Origin: a bacterium
Lineage (GTDB): Bacteria > 4484-113 > JAGGVC01
Assembly (NCBI GenBank): GCA_039961635.1
Contig: JABRWB010000013.1
Location: 1 to 64,000, forward strand
Length of the DNA: 64,000 nucleotides
Direction of reading: 5' to 3'
Shown here: in pieces, positions 33,395 to 40,983 of the stretch
Numbering within the stretch: position 1 is the first letter of the stretch
How the letters are laid out: the number at the start of each line of letters is the position of its first letter
Made by a program: the position numbers and the translations under genes
The notes under the pieces: model-generated
Told to the model about the DNA's origin: nothing
Database searches by the model: none
The model's input: the letters and a program-made list of their open reading frames with translations, nothing else

Positions 33395-36300
33395 TTAAGA
33401 TGCGCTGTAATTCGTAATCGAGAACGGAATGGCAAACGGGTCGGCCGGATTCGGAATCCAGGTCTGTGGGGTTTGCCAGTACGCCCACTTGGCGACTCCG
33501 ACGTACCAGCGGCCGTTGTCTATGATGAATGGATTGACCTGTACTAGCGGGAATACCATCCAACCCATATCGTTTTCGTTGTAAATGACGGGCGGCTGGC
33601 CGACTCCGGGAAGCATTCCTGTAAAGTGGGGCGGCTCGGAATCCTGGATGTAAGGTTTGAGTGTTGAAACGCCGCCGTTGGGCGGCGGCGCGTAGGTGAG
33701 ACCGCCAAGAATGCGCTGAACCGGATTGCCCGGTAAACCGCCTTCTTCGTTGAAGAGTTGAACGCACGTGTCGTGATAGTCAAAGGATACGTTGTCGAAT
33801 TCCACATCCGGACCCAGATTGCTTGCCGCGATGAACAGCGTCGGGTCCTGCTTGACCGCCCAGTTGAACATCACACCGTTTGAGTCCGGATACTCGATTA
33901 CCGGCCAGGGCGAGTCCTGGTTGCCGTCGCGCTGGTCGTCGAAGACGATATCCGCATCGGCGATCGCAAACACCTCCGGCGCACTTGATGACGGTGCCGT
34001 TATCGTCGTTTTAACAAAGCTCGCCCCGCCGATTGGCTCGGCCGACCGCTCGTCGAAAACCGCGATGTAATAGGTTCCCATCGGAAGTTGTGTCGTGTCG
34101 AGTATGGTGCGGTTCCAGGTGCGAACGCTCCAGTCGGTGCAATAAATCAGTCCCGGATTGTCCACTTGCTCCTTGAGCTGCGTCGTCGCTACCCAAGTAG
34201 CGGGATTGTGCACGAAACTTCCCGTTTCCCAAACGTCGGAAGTGTAAACTCTCGTATGCGGTTCGGGTGGATCGTCAGTGTAGGGATCGAAATACCAGCA
34301 AATCCTGCCGTCGCTGTCCAGCGTGTTACGCACCCAGGCGGGATTCCCCTCGATGTAATTGGGGTACTTTGAAACGCGCGGATTTTCGGGGAATATCACT
34401 ATCCTGTGAGTTCCTTGATTGCCTTGGTTGTCGACGACAATCGGAACAATCCTCAACTTCATGTATTCGCCGGGCGGGGCCGGGCCTTCGAAATAAAGCA
34501 GCAAAGTTACCGTCGGTGTATCGCCGTCCGCGGGAGGATGATTGATGCTGCTTTTTCGACCGAGGCTATTTCCCGCCCGCATTCGAAACACGGCAGGGCC
34601 GCCGTCCGCGGCGACCACGAATGTCAGAACCTGCGCGGTTCCGTAAGTCAGATTCGGCTCGTCCTTAACCGCGAATTCACCCAGCGCAAGATTGTCGGGA
34701 TCCGCTCCTTCAACAAACGACACCGGCTCCGCAGGAGGATTAGGCCATTCCGGTTCCCAGAAATCGTCGGCAGCGATCAATTCGAAGGTCCGTCCCTCGG
34801 TTCCGCCGGTTCCCTCGTTCATGTTGCAGTAAAGCGAGACAACAGCGGTTCCGCCTTCCGAATACAGAACGGCAACGGGGTCTGTCCCCACGAGGAACGG
34901 GGCAAAAAAGTCCATGCCGATATCCGCGGTCAGGTTCATCGTCCGTCCTCCCGCGCCGCCGATGTTGATCGCCAGGTTCGCGGTGTAAGGATCGTCGGGT
35001 CCGGCATCGCCAACCACCGGGCTGCCCGTGCCGGATGCGAACACGAACTGCGGATGGCTGGAATTCCAGGCAATATCCGACAGCCACGCGTCGTCGAAAT
35101 GCTCCTCGCCCGGATGGAAAGTTTCCGGAGGCAAATACTGCTGCAATTCCGTATCGTATACGCTTACATCCGCGCCGGCAAGCTCGAACGTGTACGCGTA
35201 GTTTGCCGTGAAATCCAGAACGCCAAGCGGCTCGCCGTTTTCGTCAACAACTTCGCCGTCCGGCGTCAGATGAGCGGTAATATCCGGCGGAAATTCCGTG
35301 AACGAAATCTCGACCGTGAATCCTTCCAGAATGTCGGGCGGAATCGGATCGACCGTTATTTCCACCGTATCGTAAGCCTGCACGCCTATGTCGCTTGTTA
35401 CGCGGAGTTTCGCGGTGTATGCACCGTCCGCCGCATACTCATACTGCGCGGCCGCGCCGAAAGCGTCCCATGTCCCGTCGTCTGTGAAATCCCACGCGTA
35501 TTCGACGATCAAGCCCCCCCACGGATCGTACGACGCGGAGCCGTCGAAATTCACAGTCAGCGGCTCGTATCCGCCCGCCATATCGGTTTCGATAATCGCA
35601 ACTGGAACCTGCGGGGTAAGCTGCGCGCCAGGAACATTCGGCATCAAAAGCCCCAGGTTGATTATTCCGGTACCCAGCCCCAGCCCCGGATCGAGCGGCG
35701 TCACATACGTGCGAAGCATGTCCCGGATCGCGCTTGGCGCGCCGAATTCGTCAACCGCCCGCATCATCGCGACCGCTCCCGCGACATGCGCGCTGGCAAG
35801 CGCCGTGCCGGAAAGCTCCCGGTAATCGTCCGGCTGAGCGGTGTAAACCGAATGGCCCGGAGCGGATAAATCTACGAGGTTGCCGTGGTTCGATAATTCC
35901 GCTCCCCCGTTTTCCGAGTCGGTCGCGCCGACCGCGATTGTTTCGACATATGCGGCAGGAAAGTATTGCGACACATCCGCGCCGTCGTCGCCCACCGGGC
36001 ATATAACGGGAATGTTGTTTGCAACCGCGTACGCGATCGCATTCTCAACCACGACGCCCGGATTCCAGTTCACCGCCGCCGAGATATGGATTGCGTCCGC
36101 GTTGCGCGCGACAGCGTAATAAACCGCCTCGGCAAGGGACGCGGACGGAATGTACCATTCTCCGCCAAGTCCGCCGAAGCCGGTCTTCACGACAAGCAAA
36201 TCGGTGGCGAATGCGACGCCGCTCATCCCGTCCCTGTCCTGCGCGGCCGCGGCTATCGCGGCGACCGCGGTTCCATTCCCGTGCTCGTCTTCAATGAATC

Positions 36301-37660
36301 CGCTCAAATCGGGATCGCCGGGATCGTCCGGGATACCGTCGATGTAAACGCTTTCGGCATCAATCCGGCCAGTGAATTCGTGGCTGTCCGCATCTATTCC
36401 GGTATCGATCAGCGCAATCGACGCGCCGCTTCCGCCCACTCCCAGGCCGCCGCCGGCCCCGTACTCCCAACCGTCGTTCGCATGAATCCCATCTAGATTC
36501 CACTGCAATCCCGCGTCCGGCTCCGGATTCAAGTAGCTTGGCGCAGAGCCGGACATCGCCGGTGCCGCAAGCAGGTAGTTCGGCTGTGCTCCAACCGCAC
36601 CTGAAACCAAGTCCAATTTGGACAAATCGGCCGGCATTTCATCGACGTGGACAGTCGTCCGCAGCTGGAAGAAGTTTCCAGCCTGCGAACGGCGCACTAT
36701 CTCCACTCCTGCGCCTGTCGCGAGGATGCGCAACACGGCAACTTCGGCCGGAATTCCAGGCTCGAAAGCGACAAGTATTTCGTTTTTCAAGTACGGCGCC
36801 CCGCCGGGAGCGGAAGGAAACTCGATATTTTCGGTGATGTAGCCATCTTTCGACAGCGATGATGCCTTGTCGCATCTGATTATCAAATCCGAGCCGTCCG
36901 TCACTTCCAAACCGCCCGAAACGGGGAGCACCCGGTAGTACACCGGGACTTCGCCCGAGTATGCGGCGTCTTCGAATAGGTACGAATTCGGCCGTCCCTG
37001 CACTTCGATAACTTTTGTTTCGGGGAACACCAAGCTGGGATCGAATTCCGAGCCGCCCGCCACCGCCCACGGTCCGGAAGACGTATCGCCGCGGTAGACC
37101 GCGTATCCGTCCAGCGTCGAAAGGTAATTAACAGCGATGGGGGTGACATCCGAGACCGACACTTCGCCGTTGCCGTCGGTGTCGGCAGCCATGTCGAATC
37201 CGTCTTCGAGGCCGTCATTGCTTAAGCGCAGATAACGGAGCGCGATTGGTGTTATGTCGGCCACGCCCACTTCGCCGTCGCAGTTGGCGTCTCCCGTCAA
37301 ACGCGCTTCCCACAAAAGCGTAGGCCCGTCCGACCATCCGAAATATGACAGATTCTCGACCCGCACCGCTGAAGGCGATGCGGCGGAGGCGATCCTCGAC
37401 TGTCCGCGCGATTCGAGCTGCCGCACAAGCTCCGAGCGGAGCGACTCGAAAACCGCCTCGTCGGCGGCATCCGGGCGCGGGAAGGAGCGAACCTCATCCA
37501 GAATATCGACCAAAGTCCGGGTTTCCGCGGGAGGCGATGCACCGCCGGTCGATCCCGTGTTTAAAAAGCGGGACTTGCCTCGCGAGCAGCCCGGAGAAAC
37601 GAAAGCGAAAACAAAAATGAGAATCAGGGCATACTTGAGAATGAAAAAACGCGCGACCAT
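33395..37660 (-). CDS. Exported lipoprotein with dockerin-like pair, inactive-looking subtilase and PKD domains
   Basis: The 1421-residue product has a lipoprotein signal (VSPGC, C25), a segment VFESLRSELVRQLE (70-82) and two dockerin-like calcium loops with DITPIA/DVTPIA motifs (124-180). An S8 subtilase domain follows (about 385-650), then a PKD domain near 690-760 and long beta-rich C-terminal regions. In the subtilase, Asp (D419, ALIDTGID) and His (H460, HGNGTAVA) are present. The nucleophile motif reads GTALASAHVAG (A620 for Ser) and the oxyanion Asn is D558 (CPVGDDG). Catalysis is therefore doubtful and a binding role is plausible. The ATG has GGGAGGG upstream. The first 200 residues match the cytochrome at 40984. 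Confidence 0.85.
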   Translation of the reverse strand: MVARFFILKYALILIFVFAFVSPGCSRGKSRFLNTGSTGGASPPAETRTLVDILDEVRSFPRPDAADEAVFESLRSELVRQLESRGQSRIASAASPSAVRVENLSYFGWSDGPTLLWEARLTGDANCDGEVGVADITPIALRYLRLSNDGLEDGFDMAADTDGNGEVSVSDVTPIAVNYLSTLDGYAVYRGDTSSGPWAVAGGSEFDPSLVFPETKVIEVQGRPNSYLFEDAAYSGEVPVYYRVLPVSGGLEVTDGSDLIIRCDKASSLSKDGYITENIEFPSAPGGAPYLKNEILVAFEPGIPAEVAVLRILATGAGVEIVRRSQAGNFFQLRTTVHVDEMPADLSKLDLVSGAVGAQPNYLLAAPAMSGSAPSYLNPEPDAGLQWNLDGIHANDGWEYGAGGGLGVGGSGASIALIDTGIDADSHEFTGRIDAESVYIDGIPDDPGDPDLSGFIEDEHGNGTAVAAIAAAAQDRDGMSGVAFATDLLVVKTGFGGLGGEWYIPSASLAEAVYYAVARNADAIHISAAVNWNPGVVVENAIAYAVANNIPVICPVGDDGADVSQYFPAAYVETIAVGATDSENGGAELSNHGNLVDLSAPGHSVYTAQPDDYRELSGTALASAHVAGAVAMMRAVDEFGAPSAIRDMLRTYVTPLDPGLGLGTGIINLGLLMPNVPGAQLTPQVPVAIIETDMAGGYEPLTVNFDGSASYDPWGGLIVEYAWDFTDDGTWDAFGAAAQYEYAADGAYTAKLRVTSDIGVQAYDTVEITVDPIPPDILEGFTVEISFTEFPPDITAHLTPDGEVVDENGEPLGVLDFTANYAYTFELAGADVSVYDTELQQYLPPETFHPGEEHFDDAWLSDIAWNSSHPQFVFASGTGSPVVGDAGPDDPYTANLAINIGGAGGRTMNLTADIGMDFFAPFLVGTDPVAVLYSEGGTAVVSLYCNMNEGTGGTEGRTFELIAADDFWEPEWPNPPAEPVSFVEGADPDNLALGEFAVKDEPNLTYGTAQVLTFVVAADGGPAVFRMRAGNSLGRKSSINHPPADGDTPTVTLLLYFEGPAPPGEYMKLRIVPIVVDNQGNQGTHRIVIFPENPRVSKYPNYIEGNPAWVRNTLDSDGRICWYFDPYTDDPPEPHTRVYTSDVWETGSFVHNPATWVATTQLKEQVDNPGLIYCTDWSVRTWNRTILDTTQLPMGTYYIAVFDERSAEPIGGASFVKTTITAPSSSAPEVFAIADADIVFDDQRDGNQDSPWPVIEYPDSNGVMFNWAVKQDPTLFIAASNLGPDVEFDNVSFDYHDTCVQLFNEEGGLPGNPVQRILGGLTYAPPPNGGVSTLKPYIQDSEPPHFTGMLPGVGQPPVIYNENDMGWMVFPLVQVNPFIIDNGRWYVGVAKWAYWQTPQTWIPNPADPFAIPFSITNYSAS

Positions 37661-37864
37661 TTGAACCCTCCCTCATGCGGTGCGCAAACTGCACAGGATA
37701 TACACATTCAAGCCTCCCGCGCCATGCGGCGCCGAACACTCGATGCTCCCGTATCAACGCGGCCGGTTTGGGGCCCTTGGGGGAAGAGGCTGCCTAATTC
37801 AATCGTCGAAATCAAATAAAATTAGTCCGTCAGGAACTCCTGCGGCAAGTCCCCTTCCGGAATG

Positions 37865-37892
37865 ATTATACCCCGGTAAGCGGCCTTGGCAA
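37865..37892 (-). promoter_or_regulatory. Promoter with long leader for the subtilase-like gene
   Basis: TTGCCA (plus 37887-37892), 16-bp spacer and TATAAT (37865-37870) face the subtilase-like gene. The start near 37858 gives a leader of about 200 nt before the ATG at 37660, longer than others in this window. Confidence 0.6.
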
Positions 37893-37953
37893 CAACCGGG
37901 AAGGATTTCGGAGTATTTCTGTTTTCCGCGCGGTGATGCGCACCCGCCCCCGA

Positions 37954-37962
37954 TGCTAAAAT
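37954..37962 (+). promoter_or_regulatory. Extended -10 for leaderless pgeF
   Basis: TGCTAAAAT is followed by six bases and the GTG start codon at 37969. No ribosome-binding site is present. Confidence 0.65.
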
Positions 37963-37968
37963 CCCCGC

Positions 37969-38922
37969 GTGGCTGCGGGCGGCGTTTCCCTTCTCGAATT
38001 CGAAATATTCCGGCAATTCGCCGGGCGGATGCGCGCGGCGGTGACGACGCGCGCGGGGGGCGCGAGCGGAGGGAATTACGCTTCGCTGAATATGGGATTC
38101 CTGTCGGGCGACGAGCCGGAGCGCGTTATCGAAAACCGCAGGCGGGCGCTCTTGGCGTTTTTGGCCGGAACCCGCGGCGGATTTACGTTCCAATCGGCAG
38201 GGCGCGCAGGATACCCCCCGCCCACCGGCGATTACTCAATCGGGGCGATAACCGCGACCGGATACTCCGCAACCCATGGGGGGGGGACAGACCCGCTTTC
38301 CCGCTGGACCGGCGCAAAACAGGTGCACGGCACGGAAGTATTCGTCGCATACGCATCGCACGCGGGGAGCGGCGCGCTGTCGTCCGTCTCCGGAGAACCC
38401 GGCGGGCCGCTGGCGGAGGCCGACGCGATATGCACGGATTCGCGGGGACTGGTGCTCACAATCCAGGTGGCGGACTGCGTGCCGGTCGTCGTTTTCGACG
38501 AAGCGAACGGCGCGATCGGCGTCGCTCACTGCGGATGGCGCGGCGCGGCGGCGCGCGTGCTGGACAAATTGCTCGAAACCATGGGGGGGGAGTACGGAAC
38601 GCTCGCGAAAAACGTTTTTGCGGGAATCGGCCCGGGGATCTGCGGCGGATGCATGGAGGTCGGCGGCGAGGTCGCCTCGCGCTTCCTAGGCAGGGAATAC
38701 GAGGGCTACCGCATCGTGTGGAACTCTCCGGAGGGGGGGAGGGAGAAATACCGCCTGAACCTGCCGGGGGCGCTGCACGCGCAGCTCACCGGCTCGGGCG
38801 TGCCGCACGCGAACATCGAAACGATGGTGAAGTGCAGCGTGGAGTCGCCGGAGCTTTTGTACAGCTACCGGCGCGACGGCGCGAAGTGCGGCAGGAACGC
38901 GCTTTTCGCGATGCTTTGCTGA
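37969..38922 (+). CDS. pgeF: PgeF/YfiH family protein (multicopper-like purine/peptidoglycan-editing enzyme)
   Basis: YfiH-family proteins have purine nucleoside phosphorylase or laccase-like activity and in E. coli act in peptidoglycan-precursor editing. The 317-residue product has KQVHGTEVFVAY, the metal/active-site motif VADCVPVVVFDEANGAIG and the signature HCGWRGAAARVL. The C-terminus ends in the usual YRRDGAKCGRNALFAML. It is longer than the common 240-270 residues because of Gly-rich insertions near 85-110 and 210, coded around G runs of 7-9 bases (38278-38286, 38583-38590). The GTG start is set by the promoter spacing. Confidence 0.9.
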   Translation: MAAGGVSLLEFEIFRQFAGRMRAAVTTRAGGASGGNYASLNMGFLSGDEPERVIENRRRALLAFLAGTRGGFTFQSAGRAGYPPPTGDYSIGAITATGYSATHGGGTDPLSRWTGAKQVHGTEVFVAYASHAGSGALSSVSGEPGGPLAEADAICTDSRGLVLTIQVADCVPVVVFDEANGAIGVAHCGWRGAAARVLDKLLETMGGEYGTLAKNVFAGIGPGICGGCMEVGGEVASRFLGREYEGYRIVWNSPEGGREKYRLNLPGALHAQLTGSGVPHANIETMVKCSVESPELLYSYRRDGAKCGRNALFAMLC

Positions 38923-38925
38923 TCA

Positions 38926-39177
38926 TCAATGCGTCGGTGTGGCGAGGTTTACTTCGAAGCCGAACCAGACCGAAAGGCAGTAAATCGCGTCTTCGCCGAA
39001 TATCACGAGCAATCCGATTCCGAGAAACAGGCAGACGATTCCCGTGGTCAGCTTGGCGCGCTTGTCCTCCTCGTAAATCGCGTCCTTGGAAGTTATCAGG
39101 TCGTACACGGCGTAAATCCCGGCGGCGACTCCCGCCAGCGCGCCCAAAAACCCCAGAAGCATCGATCCGTCCACCAT
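38926..39177 (-). CDS. Small two-helix membrane protein
   Basis: About 83 residues with two hydrophobic segments (MLLGFLGALAGVAAGIYAVY, GIVCLFLGIGLLVIFG) flanking a charged loop (SKDAIYEEDKRAKLTT). No family is recognised. The start at 39177 is chosen because hydrophobic sequence begins there and GGGGA lies upstream; upstream frame is Arg-rich and unlike a protein. It converges on pgeF with a 3-bp gap. Confidence 0.55.
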   Translation of the reverse strand: MVDGSMLLGFLGALAGVAAGIYAVYDLITSKDAIYEEDKRAKLTTGIVCLFLGIGLLVIFGEDAIYCLSVWFGFEVNLATPTH

Positions 39178-39244
39178 CCGAATCCCCGGGCGGCGAATCG
39201 CCGCCGCGCAATTTCCAGGCCAATCGGAAAGAACGGCGATTATA

Positions 39245-39694
39245 TCATTTATGTACAGGCGCAGCTTTGTTGCGGAACGTGTCCGCGACGTCGCGGGCGA
39301 CGCAGACATAGAGGAACCAGATTCCGAACGGCAGCGCCGGGCCGGGAAGCATCAGGACGCCGATGACGATCGCGTTGATCCGCGCCCAGTTGCGCCCGCG
39401 CCAGAGGAACCAGCCGTTCAGCGCGATGAGGATAGAAAACAACGCGATGACCGCGACGATAACCGGGACGGCCCAGGCGACGCTCGCGGCAAGCTCGGCG
39501 CGCAGCTCCGACGGCGGGATTTCGGGCAACGTCGGCGCGGCGATTTCGACGGCCTTCCCGATTGCGAAATCCATGAACCACTTGACCTTGAAGGCCATAT
39601 ACAGGTTCGCGGCGGCGACGAATAGGTGCGCGACCGCGACCGCGCGCACCTGGGCCGTCCATGCGCCGAACGGGCGGTTATTACCATCGGACAC
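39245..39694 (-). CDS. Small integral membrane protein with GWFLWR motif
   Basis: About 149 residues and three to four hydrophobic segments. After the second is GWFLWRGRNWARI, and the end is FGIWFLYVCVARDV. GTG 39694 has AAGGGGGT six bases upstream, which makes it a better start than the GTG far upstream. It overlaps the next gene by 14 bp. GWFLWR also occurs in the neighbour at 39681-40133, so the two may be distant paralogues. No function is known. Confidence 0.6.
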   Translation of the reverse strand: MSDGNNRPFGAWTAQVRAVAVAHLFVAAANLYMAFKVKWFMDFAIGKAVEIAAPTLPEIPPSELRAELAASVAWAVPVIVAVIALFSILIALNGWFLWRGRNWARINAIVIGVLMLPGPALPFGIWFLYVCVARDVADTFRNKAAPVHK

Positions 39695-40133
39695 GGTAGT
39701 ACCCCCTTCTGCGCCTTCTGAACAGCCTTTCGAGTCCGAAAACGTAAGTGCCGATTCCGCCGGGAACGTAGACGCGGGCGAACATCGGGGGGAGGGTGAC
39801 GGCAATCGTCAAAAGCGCCAGCACGACGCCCATCATGTTCATCTGGAACGCCCCGAAAAGGCCGATGATTATCGAGATGAGCGCGACCGAGCCGCGGTAG
39901 TTGTCGTCCAGCCGCCAGAGGAACCAGCCGATGATGCCGTCGAATACCGCGCCGGCCAAAGCCCACAGCCCGCCGACGGTGCCGACGAATCCCGAAACGA
40001 ATCCGCCGCCGAGGCCGAGGAGCGAAAGAAGTGAGAATCCGATGGAGCGGAAAAAGCCGAACAGGACAAGGAACGCCGCGGACAAAAACCACAGCGCGGC
40101 GACGAACCTGACGACGTATCGAAGAAACCGCAT
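39681..40133 (-). CDS. Hypothetical membrane protein with GWFLWR motif
   Basis: 150 residues with four predicted membrane segments, Gly-rich near 40-55, then DGIIGWFLWRLDDNYRG. The C-terminus is Arg-rich (RLFRRRRRGYYRVRW) and so probably cytoplasmic. It is the first gene of a two-gene unit with 39245-39694. The ATG lies 7 nt from an extended -10, so it is probably translated from a leaderless message. Confidence 0.6.
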   Translation of the reverse strand: MRFLRYVVRFVAALWFLSAAFLVLFGFFRSIGFSLLSLLGLGGGFVSGFVGTVGGLWALAGAVFDGIIGWFLWRLDDNYRGSVALISIIIGLFGAFQMNMMGVVLALLTIAVTLPPMFARVYVPGGIGTYVFGLERLFRRRRRGYYRVRW

Positions 40134-40140
40134 CGGGGGG

Positions 40141-40149
40141 AGTATAGCA
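40141..40149 (-). promoter_or_regulatory. Extended -10 for leaderless membrane-protein pair
   Basis: The minus strand reads TGCTATACT, then seven bases, then ATG at 40133. Confidence 0.65.
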
Positions 40150-40162
40150 ATTCCCAGGGGAG

Positions 40163-40180
40163 CGCGGCGTTTACGCCGCG
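40163..40180. other. Perfect 7-bp GC hairpin between macro-domain gene and membrane pair
   Basis: CGCGGCG-TTTA-CGCCGCG lies 40 bp past the macro-domain stop. There is no T-run on either side, so an intrinsic terminator is not supported. It may slow or block read-through. Confidence 0.4.
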
Positions 40181-40220
40181 AAATATAAGTTTCGCACCCA
40201 GGAATGGGCGCTGTACGACT

Positions 40221-40757
40221 TCAGTTTTTCAATTCCATCTTTTCAAGCGCCGCAGCAAAATCCCGGTACACATCCTCCCCCCACAGGACGAACTCAACGA
40301 GCTTGGGATAATCGTGCGACGCAAGATGCGCCGCGGCCGCGGCGAGCATGATTTCCGCGCATTCGCGCACCGGAAATCCGCCCACGCCCGTGCCGAGCGC
40401 CGGGAAGCTCACGCTTTCGATTTCCCGCTCCGCGCATCGCAGAAGCGCGTTGCGCGTGGCGGCTTCGATCAGCGCCGCGTCGGTGCGCAAGTCCTGGCCC
40501 ATCGCCGCCGCGTGAATCACGAACCGTTGCGGCAGCGCGCCCGCGCCGGTGACGACGGCCTCGCCGACCGGAATCGGCCCGAGGCGCATCGCCTCGTCCT
40601 CGATAACCTGTCCGCCCCTGCGCTTGATCGCGCCCGCGACGCCCGAGCCCATCCAAAGATGGTTGTTCGCCGCGTTGACGATTGCGACGGTGTCGCGCGA
40701 TGTTATGTCGCCGGAGACGACGCGGATGCGCTTGGAGTTGATTGAGCGATCGAGCAT
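40221..40757 (-). CDS. Macro-domain ADP-ribose-binding protein
   Basis: Macro domains bind or hydrolyse ADP-ribose derivatives. The roughly 178-residue product starts with VSGDITSRDTVAIVNAANN, then MGSGVAGAIKRRGG, VITGAG-like VVTGAGALP and FPALGTGVGGFP, all hallmarks of the MacroD/YmdB type. ATG 40757 is chosen because the domain begins right after it and a -10 (TAAGAT) lies 8 bases upstream. Whether it deacetylates O-acetyl-ADP-ribose or removes protein ADP-ribose cannot be told. Confidence 0.9.
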   Translation of the reverse strand: MLDRSINSKRIRVVSGDITSRDTVAIVNAANNHLWMGSGVAGAIKRRGGQVIEDEAMRLGPIPVGEAVVTGAGALPQRFVIHAAAMGQDLRTDAALIEAATRNALLRCAEREIESVSFPALGTGVGGFPVRECAEIMLAAAAAHLASHDYPKLVEFVLWGEDVYRDFAAALEKMELKN

Positions 40758-40765
40758 GAGGGGGT

Positions 40766-40771
40766 ATCTTA
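40766..40771 (-). promoter_or_regulatory. -10 element for macro-domain gene
   Basis: TAAGAT on the minus strand is 8 bases before the ATG at 40757, with no ribosome-binding site between. It is another short-leader start. Confidence 0.45.
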
Positions 40772-40920
40772 GCGCGGGGAGACAAAATTGTTGCCAGCTT
40801 GAAGTTCCTGGCAATAACGATCCTGTTGCGGCCGACCGGCCGTTCATTGTACGTCCCTTCACAATCTTGGGATTTCGCTTTTCCCCCGGCTATATTTGTG
40901 ACCCGCTTCACTTTAAAGGA

Positions 40921-40926
40921 TAAAAT
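40921..40926 (+). promoter_or_regulatory. Candidate -10 for multiheme cytochrome
   Basis: TAAAAT about 57 bp before the start, with TGTGAC 18 bp upstream as a poor -35. A second candidate TATATT lies at about 40891. Confidence 0.35.
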
Positions 40927-40983
40927 CGGTACCGGTTTACCAGTTTACATCGGGGATTCCTCCGTTACATCAAGGAGATGGAT

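Noticed and set aside
37953-39311. Long open frame overlapping pgeF
   Set aside because: Arg/Gly-rich out-of-frame shadow of pgeF in GC-rich sequence.
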